A DNA stretch of 64,000 nucleotides, taken from Alphaproteobacteria bacterium HGW-Alphaproteobacteria-4 (GTDB lineage: Bacteria > Pseudomonadota > Alphaproteobacteria > Rhodobacterales > Rhodobacteraceae). Both the position numbers and the translations under genes were made by a program. The notes below the pieces were generated by a model. The model saw nothing but the letters and a program-made list of their open reading frames with translations, ran no database searches and was not told the origin of the DNA. Within the stretch, counting starts at the first letter, position 1. The number at the start of each line of letters is the position of its first letter. This document shows positions 1 to 8,193 of the stretch, one piece after another. Location: assembly GCA_002842855.1 (NCBI GenBank), contig PHEE01000015.1, positions 62,001 through 126,000 on the forward strand, in the 5' to 3' direction.

Positions 1-913
1 CCAGAAGGATCACCCCGGCAGAGGCCGACGAGAGCCGGGCGCGGCCGCCCGATTTGACGTTGATCATCGATTGCCCGATCATCGCGCAGCCCGCCATGCC
101 GCCGATGAAGCCGGTCACCGTGTTGGCGACACCTTGCCCCACGCATTCGCGATTCTTGTTGCTGGTGGTATCGGTCAGCTCGTCCACGATGGTTGCGGTC
201 ATCAGGCTTTCAAGCAGCCCCACCGCCGCCACTGCCACCGAATAGGGCAGAATGATGAGCAGCGTTTCCAGGGTCAGCGGAATGTTGGGCAGCAAAAACA
301 CCGGCAGCGTGTCGGGCAGTGCGCCCATGTCGCCGACCGTGCGCACATCAATGCCCGTGAAATAGACGACGGCGGTCAGTATGATGATCGCCACCAAAGG
401 TGCGGGCACCGCGCGGGTGATCAGCGGCAGCCCGTAGATGATAGCCAGCCCCGCCGCGACAAGGACGTAGGTCATTGGCGGCACATGCATAAGCTCGGGC
501 AACTGCGACAGAAAGATCAAGATCGCCAGCGCATTGACAAAGCCGGTCATCACCGAGCGCGATACAAAGCGCATCACCGATGCAAGCTTCAACACCCCGG
601 CGAGGATCTGGATCAGCCCCGCCAGAATGGTTGCCGCGAGCAGGTATTCCAGCCCGTGATCGCGCACCAGCGTGATCATCAGCACCGCCGTGGCGGCTGT
701 GGCCGCCGAAATCATCCCCGGCCTGCCGCCCAGAATTGCGGTCAGCACCGCGATCGAGAATGATGCGTAAAGCCCGACCTTGGGGTCAACCCCGGCGATG
801 ATAGAGAAGGCGATTGCCTCGGGGATCAGCGCGAGCGCGACCACCAGCCCCGCGAGTATTTCGACGCGCGGGTTGCCCACCCAGTTTGCCCAGGTGCGTT
901 CAGAAAGTGCCAT
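1..913 (-). CDS. SulP-family anion permease, 3' part cut off by the window edge
   Basis: Reading leftward from an ATG at 913 there is an open frame of 304 codons that leaves the window. The protein begins [15 protein letters not shown] and runs into strongly hydrophobic segments containing [12 protein letters not shown] and later [20 protein letters not shown], both typical of SulP (SLC26-like) sulfate/anion transporters of the inner membrane. The C-terminal part, where a STAS domain would lie, is outside the window. It reads in the same direction as hupE, but 223 bp separate them, so co-transcription is not implied. Substrate (sulfate, bicarbonate or other anion) cannot be told from sequence. 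Confidence 0.9.
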   Translation of the reverse strand, partial: MALSERTWANWVGNPRVEILAGLVVALALIPEAIAFSIIAGVDPKVGLYASFSIAVLTAILGGRPGMISAATAATAVLMITLVRDHGLEYLLAATILAGLIQILAGVLKLASVMRFVSRSVMTGFVNALAILIFLSQLPELMHVPPMTYVLVAAGLAIIYGLPLITRAVPAPLVAIIILTAVVYFTGIDVRTVGDMGALPDTLPVFLLPNIPLTLETLLIILPYSVAVAAVGLLESLMTATIVDELTDTTSNKNRECVGQGVANTVTGFIGGMAGCAMIGQSMINVKSGGRARLSSASAGVILL

Positions 914-1136
914 ATGTGCGGAAGTCCGGTCTGATATGCGGCCGGGGGATAGGCGCCCGGAAAAGCCACCGGCAGCGCCGGTCCTGATTCATCCGGCGTT
1001 TCTGCGGTGCAGCATTGGGGATGTCAAGTGCAAGGAACCCAGCCGGGCGGATTTCTTGCGGCCCCGCCAGACTGCCCTATGGGCGCTCGCGCGGATGCGT
1101 TGTGCACGCAAACGGCCCGGCATGCGGCGGGATCGC

Positions 1137-1709
1137 TCAGGCCAATGCCAGCACGACGCCCGAGGCGATGATCGCCCCGCCCATTGCGCGTTGCGCGAGG
1201 GTATTGCGCGCCACGCCGCGCGCAAGCGCGATGCCGACCAGATGCAGCGCGCCGGTTGCAGCCAGAAAACCGGCCATGTAGGTCAGCGCGGCACCAGTGG
1301 CTTCGCTGGCATGCGCGTGGCCATGAAACGAGGCAAAGAGCGCGATCGTGGCCAGCGAGGCGGCGGTGATACCGGCGCTTTGGTCCGGCCGGGCGACCAG
1401 CGTGAGGATGCCGAACAGCACCACCGAAGCGGTTATGCCTGCCTCAACGAAGGGCAGTCCCACCCCGGCAAAACCGAAGCCCGCGCCAATCGCCATGGCA
1501 GCCATGAACGCGGCGGCGCCAAGCCAGAAATGGCGCGGCAGCGCAAAGCCCGACCATAGCCCGACGGCAAGCATGGCCAGCAGGTGGTCGGCGCCCGAAA
1601 CCGGGTGCGCCATGCCGGCGATAAGGCCCGAGGTGTGCAAGCCCCCGGTGTGTGCAAATGCAGGGCCGGCGGCGAGCACTACGGCAAGGATCAGGGCAGT
1701 TTTGCGCAT
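1137..1709 (-). CDS. hupE: HupE/UreJ-family nickel (metal) transporter
   Basis: This 190-residue protein starts at the ATG at 1709, preceded by AAGGAG; longer upstream starts lack a ribosome site. It opens with a cleavable-looking signal ([19 protein letters not shown]), followed by HTGGLHTSG and the family motif [12 protein letters not shown], then several membrane helices and a second histidine-rich segment (FHGHAHASE). HupE/UreJ proteins import nickel for hydrogenase or urease. The gene lies 19 bp downstream of the cytochrome c gene on the same strand, and that unit shares its operator with the hydrogenase operon, which supports a role in supplying Ni to the hydrogenase. No urease genes are visible in the window. 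Confidence 0.93.
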   Translation of the reverse strand: MRKTALILAVVLAAGPAFAHTGGLHTSGLIAGMAHPVSGADHLLAMLAVGLWSGFALPRHFWLGAAAFMAAMAIGAGFGFAGVGLPFVEAGITASVVLFGILTLVARPDQSAGITAASLATIALFASFHGHAHASEATGAALTYMAGFLAATGALHLVGIALARGVARNTLAQRAMGGAIIASGVVLALA

Positions 1710-1728
1710 CAGGTTCTCCTTCGGGGGG

Positions 1729-2163
1729 TCAGAGCTTTGCCAGCGCGTCGAGAATGCGGCCGCGTTCGGCGGCGTCGGCGACGGGGCTAAGGGTCTTGAA
1801 CGTGCCGGGCACTGCGGCGGTGGGGTTGGCAAGATAGGTGTCAAGCGCGTCGCGGGTCCAGCTGCCACCCTTGGCGCGCAGCGCGGGCGAATATCCAAAC
1901 CATGCCGACGATGCCACCTTGGCGCCTAGAATGCCGGGCAGCGGCGGCGCCGAACGTTCGGGCCCGGCCGGCTCGACCCGGTGGCAGGTGGCGCAGCGGG
2001 CCAGTGCGCCCTGCTGGTCGGGGAAGGCGGTGTTGTAGCGCTGACCATCGAGGCTGGCGATGTGCGAATCGACGACACGCGCCTCGCTTTTCAGCGCCCA
2101 CTGCCCGGCAAGGCCCAGAACCACCAGGCTGGCCACCGCATAGACGTATCCGACACCCCGCAT
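1729..2163 (-). CDS. membrane-anchored monohaem cytochrome c without a methionine ligand
   Basis: The 144-residue protein starts at the ATG at 2163 behind GGGAGGAGG. An N-terminal hydrophobic segment (about residues 4-25) with no clear cleavage site suggests an uncleaved anchor. The single haem-binding motif is CATCH. The tail PGTFKTLSPVADAAERGRIL resembles the end of class I cytochromes c, where a PGTKM-type sequence supplies the sixth ligand, but here the position reads GTFK. In fact the only methionine in the whole protein is the start residue. The axial ligand must therefore be something else (Lys or His) or the iron is five-coordinate. It heads a two-gene unit with hupE and shares the hybO operator, so a link to hydrogen oxidation is likely; the electron partner is unknown. 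Confidence 0.85.
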   Translation of the reverse strand: MRGVGYVYAVASLVVLGLAGQWALKSEARVVDSHIASLDGQRYNTAFPDQQGALARCATCHRVEPAGPERSAPPLPGILGAKVASSAWFGYSPALRAKGGSWTRDALDTYLANPTAAVPGTFKTLSPVADAAERGRILDALAKL

Positions 2164-2236
2164 AGCGCTGCCTCCTCCCGGGTACCGCGCCCGCGGACGG
2201 GCGCCTTGCCCCCAGAAAAGGCCAGCCCTAGCCGAC

Positions 2237-2260
2237 CCGCGATGACATTTGTCAATTTTC
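2237..2260. promoter_or_regulatory. operator copy 1 of the hydrogenase regulon (24-bp inverted twin of 3123-3146)
   Basis: The core at 2242-2255 reads ATGACATTTGTCAA, a palindrome of FNR/CRP architecture (TTGAC-N4-GTCAT on the other strand). All 24 bases are identical, as reverse complement, to 3123-3146. The core centre is about 85 bp upstream of the cytochrome c start, reading leftward. If the site works as a class II activator position (-41.5), transcription would begin near 2207. Confidence 0.75.
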
Positions 2261-2280
2261 TTGCTCAGCGGTGCCGCGTC

Positions 2281-2294
2281 TTGACCCAAATCAA
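2281..2294. promoter_or_regulatory. FNR-type box TTGAC-N4-ATCAA
   Basis: TTGACCCAAATCAA matches the FNR/FixK consensus TTGAT-N4-ATCAA at nine of ten specified positions. Its centre is 39 bp from operator copy 1 and 88 bp upstream of the regulator start at 2376. It could control the regulator gene rightward (a class II position would place the start of transcription near 2329) or add to control of the leftward cytochrome/hupE unit. Whether the local regulator or a global FnrL binds it cannot be told. Confidence 0.7.
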
Positions 2295-2375
2295 TTGCGC
2301 GGGCGGCGCGGCTGTCTAGTCTCGGTGCACACAGTATCCCATTGCACACCGTTTGTGCCCGTCGGTGAAGTCAAC

Positions 2376-3104
2376 ATGGCTTTCGACCCGCCCGCGACAT
2401 GCCTCAGCGGCTGCACCGCCTGCAAGGTGCGGCATGTATCTGACTGGGCCGGGCTGCCCCGCCATGCCGCCGAGATTGTAAGCCGCGTGCGCGTGCGCCG
2501 CAGCCTGAGGCGGGGTGCCACGCTGTTCGCGCCGGGCGATTCGAATGCCGGGCTCTACTGCGTTTCCTCAGGCATCGTCGGCATTCGCATGGCGCATGAA
2601 AACGGCACCGAGGCGCTGATCGCGCTGGCGTTTCCGGGCGAAACGCTGGGGGCGCGGGCATTCCTGCGCAACAGCCCACACCGCACTACCGCCGAGGCTC
2701 TGACCCCGGTCGATCTGTGCATGATCCAGCGCCGCGATGCACTGCGCCTGACGCAGCAGGCGCCCGAAGTGCACATGGCACTGGTCGAGCGCTGTCTGGC
2801 CGCGATGGACGCGGCGCAGACCGAGCTTTTGCACTCGGCCGCGCTGTCGAACCGGGCGCGGCTCTGCCGTTTCCTGCATCGGCTTTGTCTGCTTGACCAC
2901 GATGATGAGGCCTGCGCGGTGCAACTGCGTCTGCCGGTTTCGCGGCACGATCTGGCCGGGATGCTCGGGATTCAGCCCGAAAGCCTGTCGCGACTGCTGG
3001 GCAAACTTGCCGACGACGGGTTGGTGACGCTTTCGGGCCGCCATGTCATGGTGGCAAGCGTGGCCGCGTTGCGCGCCGAAGCGGGGCTCGAGCCCTGCCA
3101 CTGA
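2376..3104 (+). CDS. Crp/Fnr-family transcriptional regulator with N-terminal cysteine cluster
   Basis: The 242-residue protein starts at the ATG at 2376; the upstream extension of the frame has no family resemblance. The N-terminus carries three cysteines (Cys9, Cys13, Cys16; spacing C-X3-C-X2-C) followed by a cyclic-nucleotide-binding-like beta-roll with a further cysteine in GLYCVSSG, the arrangement expected of an FNR-type [4Fe-4S] oxygen sensor. The C-terminal helix-turn-helix (VSRHDLAGMLGIQPESLSRL) has E-S-L-S-R in the recognition helix, matching the FNR residues that read TTGA half-sites. It sits between two identical operators of exactly that type, so it is the prime candidate activator of the flanking cytochrome/hupE and hyb operons. 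Oxygen or redox sensing is inferred from the cysteines, not shown. Confidence 0.88.
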   Translation: MAFDPPATCLSGCTACKVRHVSDWAGLPRHAAEIVSRVRVRRSLRRGATLFAPGDSNAGLYCVSSGIVGIRMAHENGTEALIALAFPGETLGARAFLRNSPHRTTAEALTPVDLCMIQRRDALRLTQQAPEVHMALVERCLAAMDAAQTELLHSAALSNRARLCRFLHRLCLLDHDDEACAVQLRLPVSRHDLAGMLGIQPESLSRLLGKLADDGLVTLSGRHVMVASVAALRAEAGLEPCH

Positions 3105-3122
3105 GGCAATCGAGCCTGCCCT

Positions 3123-3146
3123 GAAAATTGACAAATGTCATCGCGG
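3123..3146. promoter_or_regulatory. operator copy 2 and promoter of the hyb operon
   Basis: The core TTGACAAATGTCAT (3128-3141) is 64 bp before the hybO start and 23 bp after the regulator stop codon. The 24-bp block is the exact inverted twin of 2237-2260. A -10-like hexamer TTTGAT lies at 3164-3169. This is precisely where it should be if the palindrome centre (3134.5) is at -41.5 of a start near 3176, i.e. a class II FNR-dependent promoter with a leader of about 29 nt. Confidence 0.75.
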
Positions 3147-3204
3147 ACCCCGCCTGCCGCCGGTTTGATGGCCACAAGCCGCGCATCGGGGAGGATTTGC
3201 CGCC

Positions 3205-4368
3205 ATGTTTCACGCCCAGCCAGACCTCGAGACCGTCCTTGGCGACGACCCCGATGCGCCGATTGCGCGATTTGGCAATGTGACGCGCCGCCAGATCTTC
3301 AAGTTCTGCGCGGGTGTTGCCGCGACCATGGGGCTGTCGAGCGCCGCCGGGGTGAAGATGGCACAGGCCGCGACCAACCCTTCCCGGCCGCCGGTGATCT
3401 GGATTTCCGGGCAGGAGTGCACCGGCTGCACCGAATCGCTGCTGCGCGCCTACCACCCCTCGCTGGAAAGCCTGATCCTCGATCTGATCTCGCTTGATTA
3501 TCACTATGTGCTCTGCTCGGGCGCCGGCAAGCAGGCGACCGACTACAAGCACAAGATCATGGAGGAACGGCGCGGCGAATACATCCTTGTTACCGAGGGT
3601 GGCACGCCGATGAAAGATGGCGGCATCTACTGCAAGTCGGGCGGGCACACGCATGTGGACCTGGTGCGCGAAGCCGCCGCCGGGGCCGCCGCGATCGTGG
3701 CGATCGGGTCCTGCGCTTCGTGGGGCGGGGTGCAATCGACCAGCCCGAACCCGACCGGATCGGTGGGCACGCATGAAGTGATCCCCGACAAGACGGTGGT
3801 GAACATTCCGGGTTGCCCGCCCAACCCTTACAACTTCCTTTCGACCGTGCTGCACCTTCTGACCTTCGGGCGGCCACCCGCGCTTGATGCGCTCAACCGG
3901 CCGCGCTTTGCCTATGGCCGCCTGATTCACGAAAACTGCGAGCGGCGGCCGCATTTCGACGCCGGGCGGTTTGCGCTTGAATTCGGCGACGAGGGCCACC
4001 GGCAGGGATTCTGCCTTTACAAGATCGGCTGCAAGGGGCCGGAAACCTATGCCAACTGCCCCGCTGTCGGCTTTGGCGATGTGGGGCAGGGGACCTGGCC
4101 GGTGGGCGTTGGCGCCCCGTGTTTTGGCTGCACCGAACAGGGCATCGGCTTTGAAAAACCCGTGCACGCGCTGGCGGATCTGAAAACCCAGACGCCGCCC
4201 TCGCTTTACCCCGGCGTCGATGCGCCCAAGGGCAAGGGTGCCAGCGCCGCCGCCGCCGCCGCCGTGGCGGGCGTGGCGGGCGTTGCGATCGGCGCGGGCG
4301 CAATGATGCTGCGCGGCATGGGCGCGAAAAGCGATGAAGACAAAGGTGCTTCGGACGGGGAGGCCTGA
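3205..4368 (+). CDS. hybO: NiFe uptake hydrogenase small subunit (Hyb type)
   Basis: This 387-residue iron-sulfur subunit carries a Tat signal with Arg28-Arg29 in TRRQIFKF, so the folded heterodimer is exported to the periplasm. Cluster ligands are visible: ECTGC (Cys72, Cys75), IGSCASWGG, PGCPPNP for the proximal cluster, IHENC and CKGPETYANCP for the distal one, CFGCTEQG for the medial one. The two extra cysteines of oxygen-tolerant enzymes are absent (glycine in ECTGC and in SWGG), so the proximal cluster should be a standard [4Fe-4S]. A hydrophobic C-terminal helix (about 345-372) is a membrane anchor. The next genes are hybA, hybB and hybC, the order of E. coli hydrogenase 2. An alternative name is hupS. 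Confidence 0.95.
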   Translation: MFHAQPDLETVLGDDPDAPIARFGNVTRRQIFKFCAGVAATMGLSSAAGVKMAQAATNPSRPPVIWISGQECTGCTESLLRAYHPSLESLILDLISLDYHYVLCSGAGKQATDYKHKIMEERRGEYILVTEGGTPMKDGGIYCKSGGHTHVDLVREAAAGAAAIVAIGSCASWGGVQSTSPNPTGSVGTHEVIPDKTVVNIPGCPPNPYNFLSTVLHLLTFGRPPALDALNRPRFAYGRLIHENCERRPHFDAGRFALEFGDEGHRQGFCLYKIGCKGPETYANCPAVGFGDVGQGTWPVGVGAPCFGCTEQGIGFEKPVHALADLKTQTPPSLYPGVDAPKGKGASAAAAAAVAGVAGVAIGAGAMMLRGMGAKSDEDKGASDGEA

Positions 4369-4369
4369 C

Positions 4370-5315
4370 ATGCTCAACCGCCGAGAGTTTCTGACCACGG
4401 CGGGTGCGGGCGGCGCGGCGACCGCCGTCCGTGGGCATGTTGATCGATTCCACGCTGTGCATCGGCTGTCAGGCCTGTGTCGATGCTTGCCGCGAGGCGA
4501 ACGGCGTGGTGATGGACCCGACGCCCAACAATTTCGAGGGCTGGAACGCCGCGCAGACCTGGGACATTGCGCAGGATCTTGATGGCGAAACGCTGAACGT
4601 GATCCGGCTCTGGCGCTCGGGCAATGCCACCGTGAAAGACGCCGAGGAAGACGGCTTCGCCTTCGGCAAAAGGCATTGCCTGCATTGCGTCGACCCCAGC
4701 TGCATTTCCGTCTGCCCGGTGCAGGCGATGACCAAAGACCCGGTCACGGGGATCGTCGGCTACGACCCGGATGCCTGCATCGGCTGCCGCTATTGTTCTT
4801 ACGGCTGCCCGTTCGGGGTGCCGCAGTTCGACCTGAATTCGGCCTTCGGGCAGATCAACAAATGCCAGATGTGCCGCCATTTGCAGGCCGAGGGCAAGAT
4901 ACCCGCCTGCTGCGATGTCTGCCCAACCGGCGCTTCGTTGTTTGGCCCGGTGGACCTGTTGCAGGCCGAAGCAGAGCGGCGGCTGGCGGCGACGCCAGGC
5001 AGCCTGATGAGCTTCCCGCGCGGCGACATAACGCAGGACCGGCCAAGGCACGAAAAAGCGGTGCCACACTACATTCGGCAGACCTACGGCGAGCACGAGG
5101 TCGGCGGCACCCAGGTGCGCTATCTTTCGGCGGTGCCGTTTGAAAGTATCGGTCTGCCGAAGCTCGACAGTTTCGCGCCTTCGCGGCTTTCCGAAGGGTT
5201 GCAGCACACGCTCTACAAATGGATGATCGCGCCGGTGCTGGCAGTGGTGGGCGCGGCCTGGCTGGTGCGGCGCAACCGGGTCGCGGCAGAGCGCGACCGC
5301 GGCGAGGAGGTCTGA
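4370..5315 (+). CDS. hybA: hydrogenase electron-transfer ferredoxin subunit HybA, frameshifted after the Tat signal
   Basis: A strong ribosome site (GGGGAGG) and the ATG at 4370 begin a Tat signal, MLNRREFLTTAGAGGAATA, but that frame then turns to nonsense and stops at 4582. The iron-sulfur body is in another frame, open from 4395, with only weak starts (GTG 4404, GTG 4431, ATG 4437). It continues VGMLIDSTLCIGCQACVDAC, CLHCVDPSCISVCP, CIGCRYCSYGCP and CCDVCP, four [4Fe-4S] motifs as in HybA, and ends in one membrane helix (about 5216-5270). The signal region is also about 18 residues shorter than in E. coli HybA, as if a few dozen bases were lost at the junction near 4400-4430. Either this is a real lesion that strands HybA in the cytoplasm, or it is a sequence error in a GC-rich run. 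Coordinates span both frames. Confidence 0.85.
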
Positions 5316-5316
5316 C

Positions 5317-6468
5317 ATGGCAAGCCGTTTCGAACGCCTGCACGCGCCGCTGATCACGCCGTTGACGCTGGTGCTGGCGGTCATCGCCGCCGCCGCCGCA
5401 TGGTTCATCTATCTGCGCTTCCAGCTTGGGCTGGGGGCGATCGCAAATATCAACGCGGGCTATCCCTGGGGCCTCTGGGTGGTGGTCGATGTGGTGATCG
5501 GCTCGGCGCTGGGCTGCGGCGGTTTTGCGATGGCGCTTTTGATCTACATCTTCAACCGGGGCGCGCTCAGCCCGCTTATGCGCCCGGCGTTGCTGGGCGG
5601 GCTTTTCGGCTATTCGCTGGCCGGTGCGGCGGTGCTGTTCGATCTGGGCCGCTGGTGGCAGTTCTACAACATCCTGACCCCCTGGCACTGGAACCTCAAT
5701 TCGGTGATGCTGGAAATCGCGCTCTGCGTGTTCGTCTACGTGGTGGTGCTCTGGCTCGAGTTTTCGCCTGCCCTGTTCGAACGCTTCGGCTGGAAAGGGC
5801 TGCGCCAGTTTGCGGAAAACTGGATGTGGCTGTTGATTGCGCTGGGCGTGGTGCTGCCGTTCATGCACCAGTCTTCGCTCGGCTCGGCGCTGGTGGTGCT
5901 CGGCCACAAGCTTGACCCGCTTTACAACACCGCCTTCCTGCCACTGCTGTTCGTGACATCGGCGATTGCGATGGGCTTTGGCGTCGTCGTGGTCGAGGCA
6001 ACAGTGGTTTCGCACAGTTTCCGCCGCGCTTCGGAACATGCGCTGCTGGTGCAGGTTGCGGCGGTAATGGCCTGGCTGCTGATCGGCTGGACGCTGTTTC
6101 GCTGGGGCGAAGTGGCCTATCGCGGCGCGCTGGGCGGGGTGCTGGCCTGGTCGGGGGCAACGGTCTCGCTCTGGCTTGAAACCCTGCTTGCGCTCTTTGC
6201 GGCCTTGGTCTGCCTGAGCGGCGCGAGGAATGATGCGCGTTGGCTGTTCATGGCCGGGGTGGCGGTGCTGCTGTTCGGCTCGGTCTATCGGGTTGCGTCC
6301 TACCTTGTCGCCTATCATCCGGTAGGCAATTACAGCTACTTTCCCTCGTTTCCCGAGCTGGTGATTACCATCGGTGTCATCGCCTTCGAAGTGCTTGCCT
6401 ACCTCGTCTTCGTCAAAGTGTTCCCGGTTCTCGGCGCCCACGGCGCCGCGCACCCGGCCCGGAAGTGA
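5317..6468 (+). CDS. hybB: hydrogenase membrane subunit HybB (NrfD/PsrC-like)
   Basis: The 383-residue polytopic membrane protein starts one base after the hybA stop. It shows about nine to ten hydrophobic helices and the HybB-like GYPWGLWVVVDVVIGSALGCGGF in the second/third helix region. HybB anchors the complex and passes electrons from HybA to the quinone pool. It belongs to the NrfD family, which binds no haem; a HupC/HyaC-type cytochrome b is not found in the window. Length is close to the E. coli protein. Confidence 0.95.
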   Translation: MASRFERLHAPLITPLTLVLAVIAAAAAWFIYLRFQLGLGAIANINAGYPWGLWVVVDVVIGSALGCGGFAMALLIYIFNRGALSPLMRPALLGGLFGYSLAGAAVLFDLGRWWQFYNILTPWHWNLNSVMLEIALCVFVYVVVLWLEFSPALFERFGWKGLRQFAENWMWLLIALGVVLPFMHQSSLGSALVVLGHKLDPLYNTAFLPLLFVTSAIAMGFGVVVVEATVVSHSFRRASEHALLVQVAAVMAWLLIGWTLFRWGEVAYRGALGGVLAWSGATVSLWLETLLALFAALVCLSGARNDARWLFMAGVAVLLFGSVYRVASYLVAYHPVGNYSYFPSFPELVITIGVIAFEVLAYLVFVKVFPVLGAHGAAHPARK

Positions 6469-6483
6469 TCAGGAGATCCCGCA

Positions 6484-8193
6484 ATGTCCACCCGTATCAC
6501 CATTGACCCCATCACCCGGATCGAAGGCCATCTGCGCATCGACGTAGAGGTAGATCAGGGCAAGGTCACCAAGGCGTGGTCCTCGGGCCAGATGTGGCGC
6601 GGGATCGAGTTGATCCTGCAAGGGCGCGACCCGCGCGATGCCTGGGCGATCACGCAGCGCATCTGCGGTGTCTGCACCACGGTCCATGCCATGACCTCGG
6701 TGCGCGCGGTGGAAAACGCGCTGAAGCTGCCGGTGCCGAAGAACGCGCAATACATCCGCAACATCATCATGGCGGCACATGCGGTGCACGACCATATCGT
6801 GCATTTCTACCACCTCGCGGCGCTTGACTGGGTCGATATCGTCTCGGCGCTGTCGGGCGATGCGGCGGGGGCCGCAACGCTGGCGGAATCGCTTTCGGAC
6901 TATCAGGGCAACAGCCGGGTGGCGATGCAGGCCGCGAAAGACCGGCTGACCACCTTCGTGCAGACCGGGCAGCTTGGCATCTATGCCTCGGGCTACTGGG
7001 GCCACCCGGCGATGACGCTGCCGGCCGAAGCCAACCTGATGGCCGCCGCGCATTATCTGCAAGCGTTGGAAGTGCAGCGCAAGGCGAACAAGATCGTCGC
7101 CATCCTCGGCTCGAAAACCCCGCATATCCAGAACCTTACGGTGGGCGGGGTGACCAACTCGATCAACATGGACAGCCAGTCCACGCTGACCCTGGAAAAG
7201 CTTTGGGCAATTCGCACGCTGATCGACGAGCTGGGCGATTTCGTGCACAACGCGATGATGTCGGACGTGGCGGCTGTGGGCGCGCTTTATGCCCCCTGGA
7301 CGGCGATCGGCGCGGGGGTAATGAACTACCTTTGCGTGCCCGACATGCCGCTGAACGAGGAAGGCACCGAGTTTGCCTTGCCCGGCGGCTGGATCCCCGG
7401 CGGCGATCTTGGCGCGTTCCGCCAGATTCCCAGCTTCAACGACCCCTTCTTCCGCGACGGGGTCAAGGAATCGGTTGCGCACAGCTGGTATGACTATGCC
7501 GGTTCCGACAAGGCGCTGCACCCGTTCGACGGCCAGACCAACCCGAACTACACCGATTTTCAGGACGAGGGCAAATACAGCTGGATCAAGGCGCCGACCT
7601 TCATGGGCGAGCGCGCGCAGGTCGGGCCGCTGGCCAATGTGCTTGGCATGGCGGCGGCGGGACACGAGCCCACCAACCGGCACCTGACCAAACTTCTGGC
7701 GCAGGCCAGCGCGGTGGCGGGCACCGAGATCCCGCTGGCGGCGGTGCATTCCACCATCGGCCGCATCGCGGCGCGCGCGGTGCGCTGCGCGGTGCTGCAT
7801 GAAACGCTGCTGGCACAGTGGACCTTGCTGATGGAAAATATCGGCTCGGGCGATACCCGCACCTTCAACCGCCCCGAGTTCCCGAAAGAGGAAATCCGCG
7901 GCGTCGGCTTCCACGAGGCGCCGCGCGGCACGCTTTCGCATTGGGTGGTGATCGAGGGCGGCAAGATCAAGAATTACCAATGCGTCGTGCCCTCAACCTT
8001 CAACGCCGGGCCGCGCGACGATCAGGGCCGCCCCGGCCCCTATGAAGCATCGCTTATGGACACCCCGGTGGCCGACCCGGAATTGCCGCTTGAGGTGCTG
8101 CGCACGGTGCACAGTTTCGACCCCTGCATTTCCTGCGCCATTCACATGACCGACCCGGAAAACCGGCCGATCGTGCAAGTGAAGGCATTCTGA
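6484..8193 (+). CDS. hybC: NiFe uptake hydrogenase large subunit (Hyb type)
   Basis: The 569-residue catalytic subunit holds the Ni-Fe site. The N-terminal L1 motif is RICGVCTTVHAM (Cys61, Cys64) and the C-terminal L4 motif is DPCISCAIH (Cys548, Cys551, His554), giving all four cysteine ligands. The 15 residues after His554 (MTDPENRPIVQVKAF) form the tail removed by the HybD endopeptidase after nickel insertion. The large subunit has no signal of its own and is exported together with HybO. The stop codon overlaps the start of hybD by one base. Confidence 0.97.
   Translation: MSTRITIDPITRIEGHLRIDVEVDQGKVTKAWSSGQMWRGIELILQGRDPRDAWAITQRICGVCTTVHAMTSVRAVENALKLPVPKNAQYIRNIIMAAHAVHDHIVHFYHLAALDWVDIVSALSGDAAGAATLAESLSDYQGNSRVAMQAAKDRLTTFVQTGQLGIYASGYWGHPAMTLPAEANLMAAAHYLQALEVQRKANKIVAILGSKTPHIQNLTVGGVTNSINMDSQSTLTLEKLWAIRTLIDELGDFVHNAMMSDVAAVGALYAPWTAIGAGVMNYLCVPDMPLNEEGTEFALPGGWIPGGDLGAFRQIPSFNDPFFRDGVKESVAHSWYDYAGSDKALHPFDGQTNPNYTDFQDEGKYSWIKAPTFMGERAQVGPLANVLGMAAAGHEPTNRHLTKLLAQASAVAGTEIPLAAVHSTIGRIAARAVRCAVLHETLLAQWTLLMENIGSGDTRTFNRPEFPKEEIRGVGFHEAPRGTLSHWVVIEGGKIKNYQCVVPSTFNAGPRDDQGRPGPYEASLMDTPVADPELPLEVLRTVHSFDPCISCAIHMTDPENRPIVQVKAF

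Noticed and set aside
914-1136. A duplicate of the tRNA-Ser 3' end as left attachment site near the SulP/hupE gap
   Set aside because: No stretch resembling the T-arm and acceptor sequence was found there.
71-1559. Two rightward open frames over the first 1.6 kb
   Set aside because: They are antisense to SulP and hupE, which show clear family motifs on the minus strand.
3205-4368. Oxygen-tolerant (group 1d) hydrogenase
   Set aside because: The two supernumerary cysteines around the proximal cluster are glycines.
4855-6453. Long open frame of 532 codons on the minus strand across hybA/hybB
   Set aside because: It is antisense to clear hydrogenase genes, low in hydrophobic order and rich in Arg/His/Gln, the usual shadow in GC-rich DNA.
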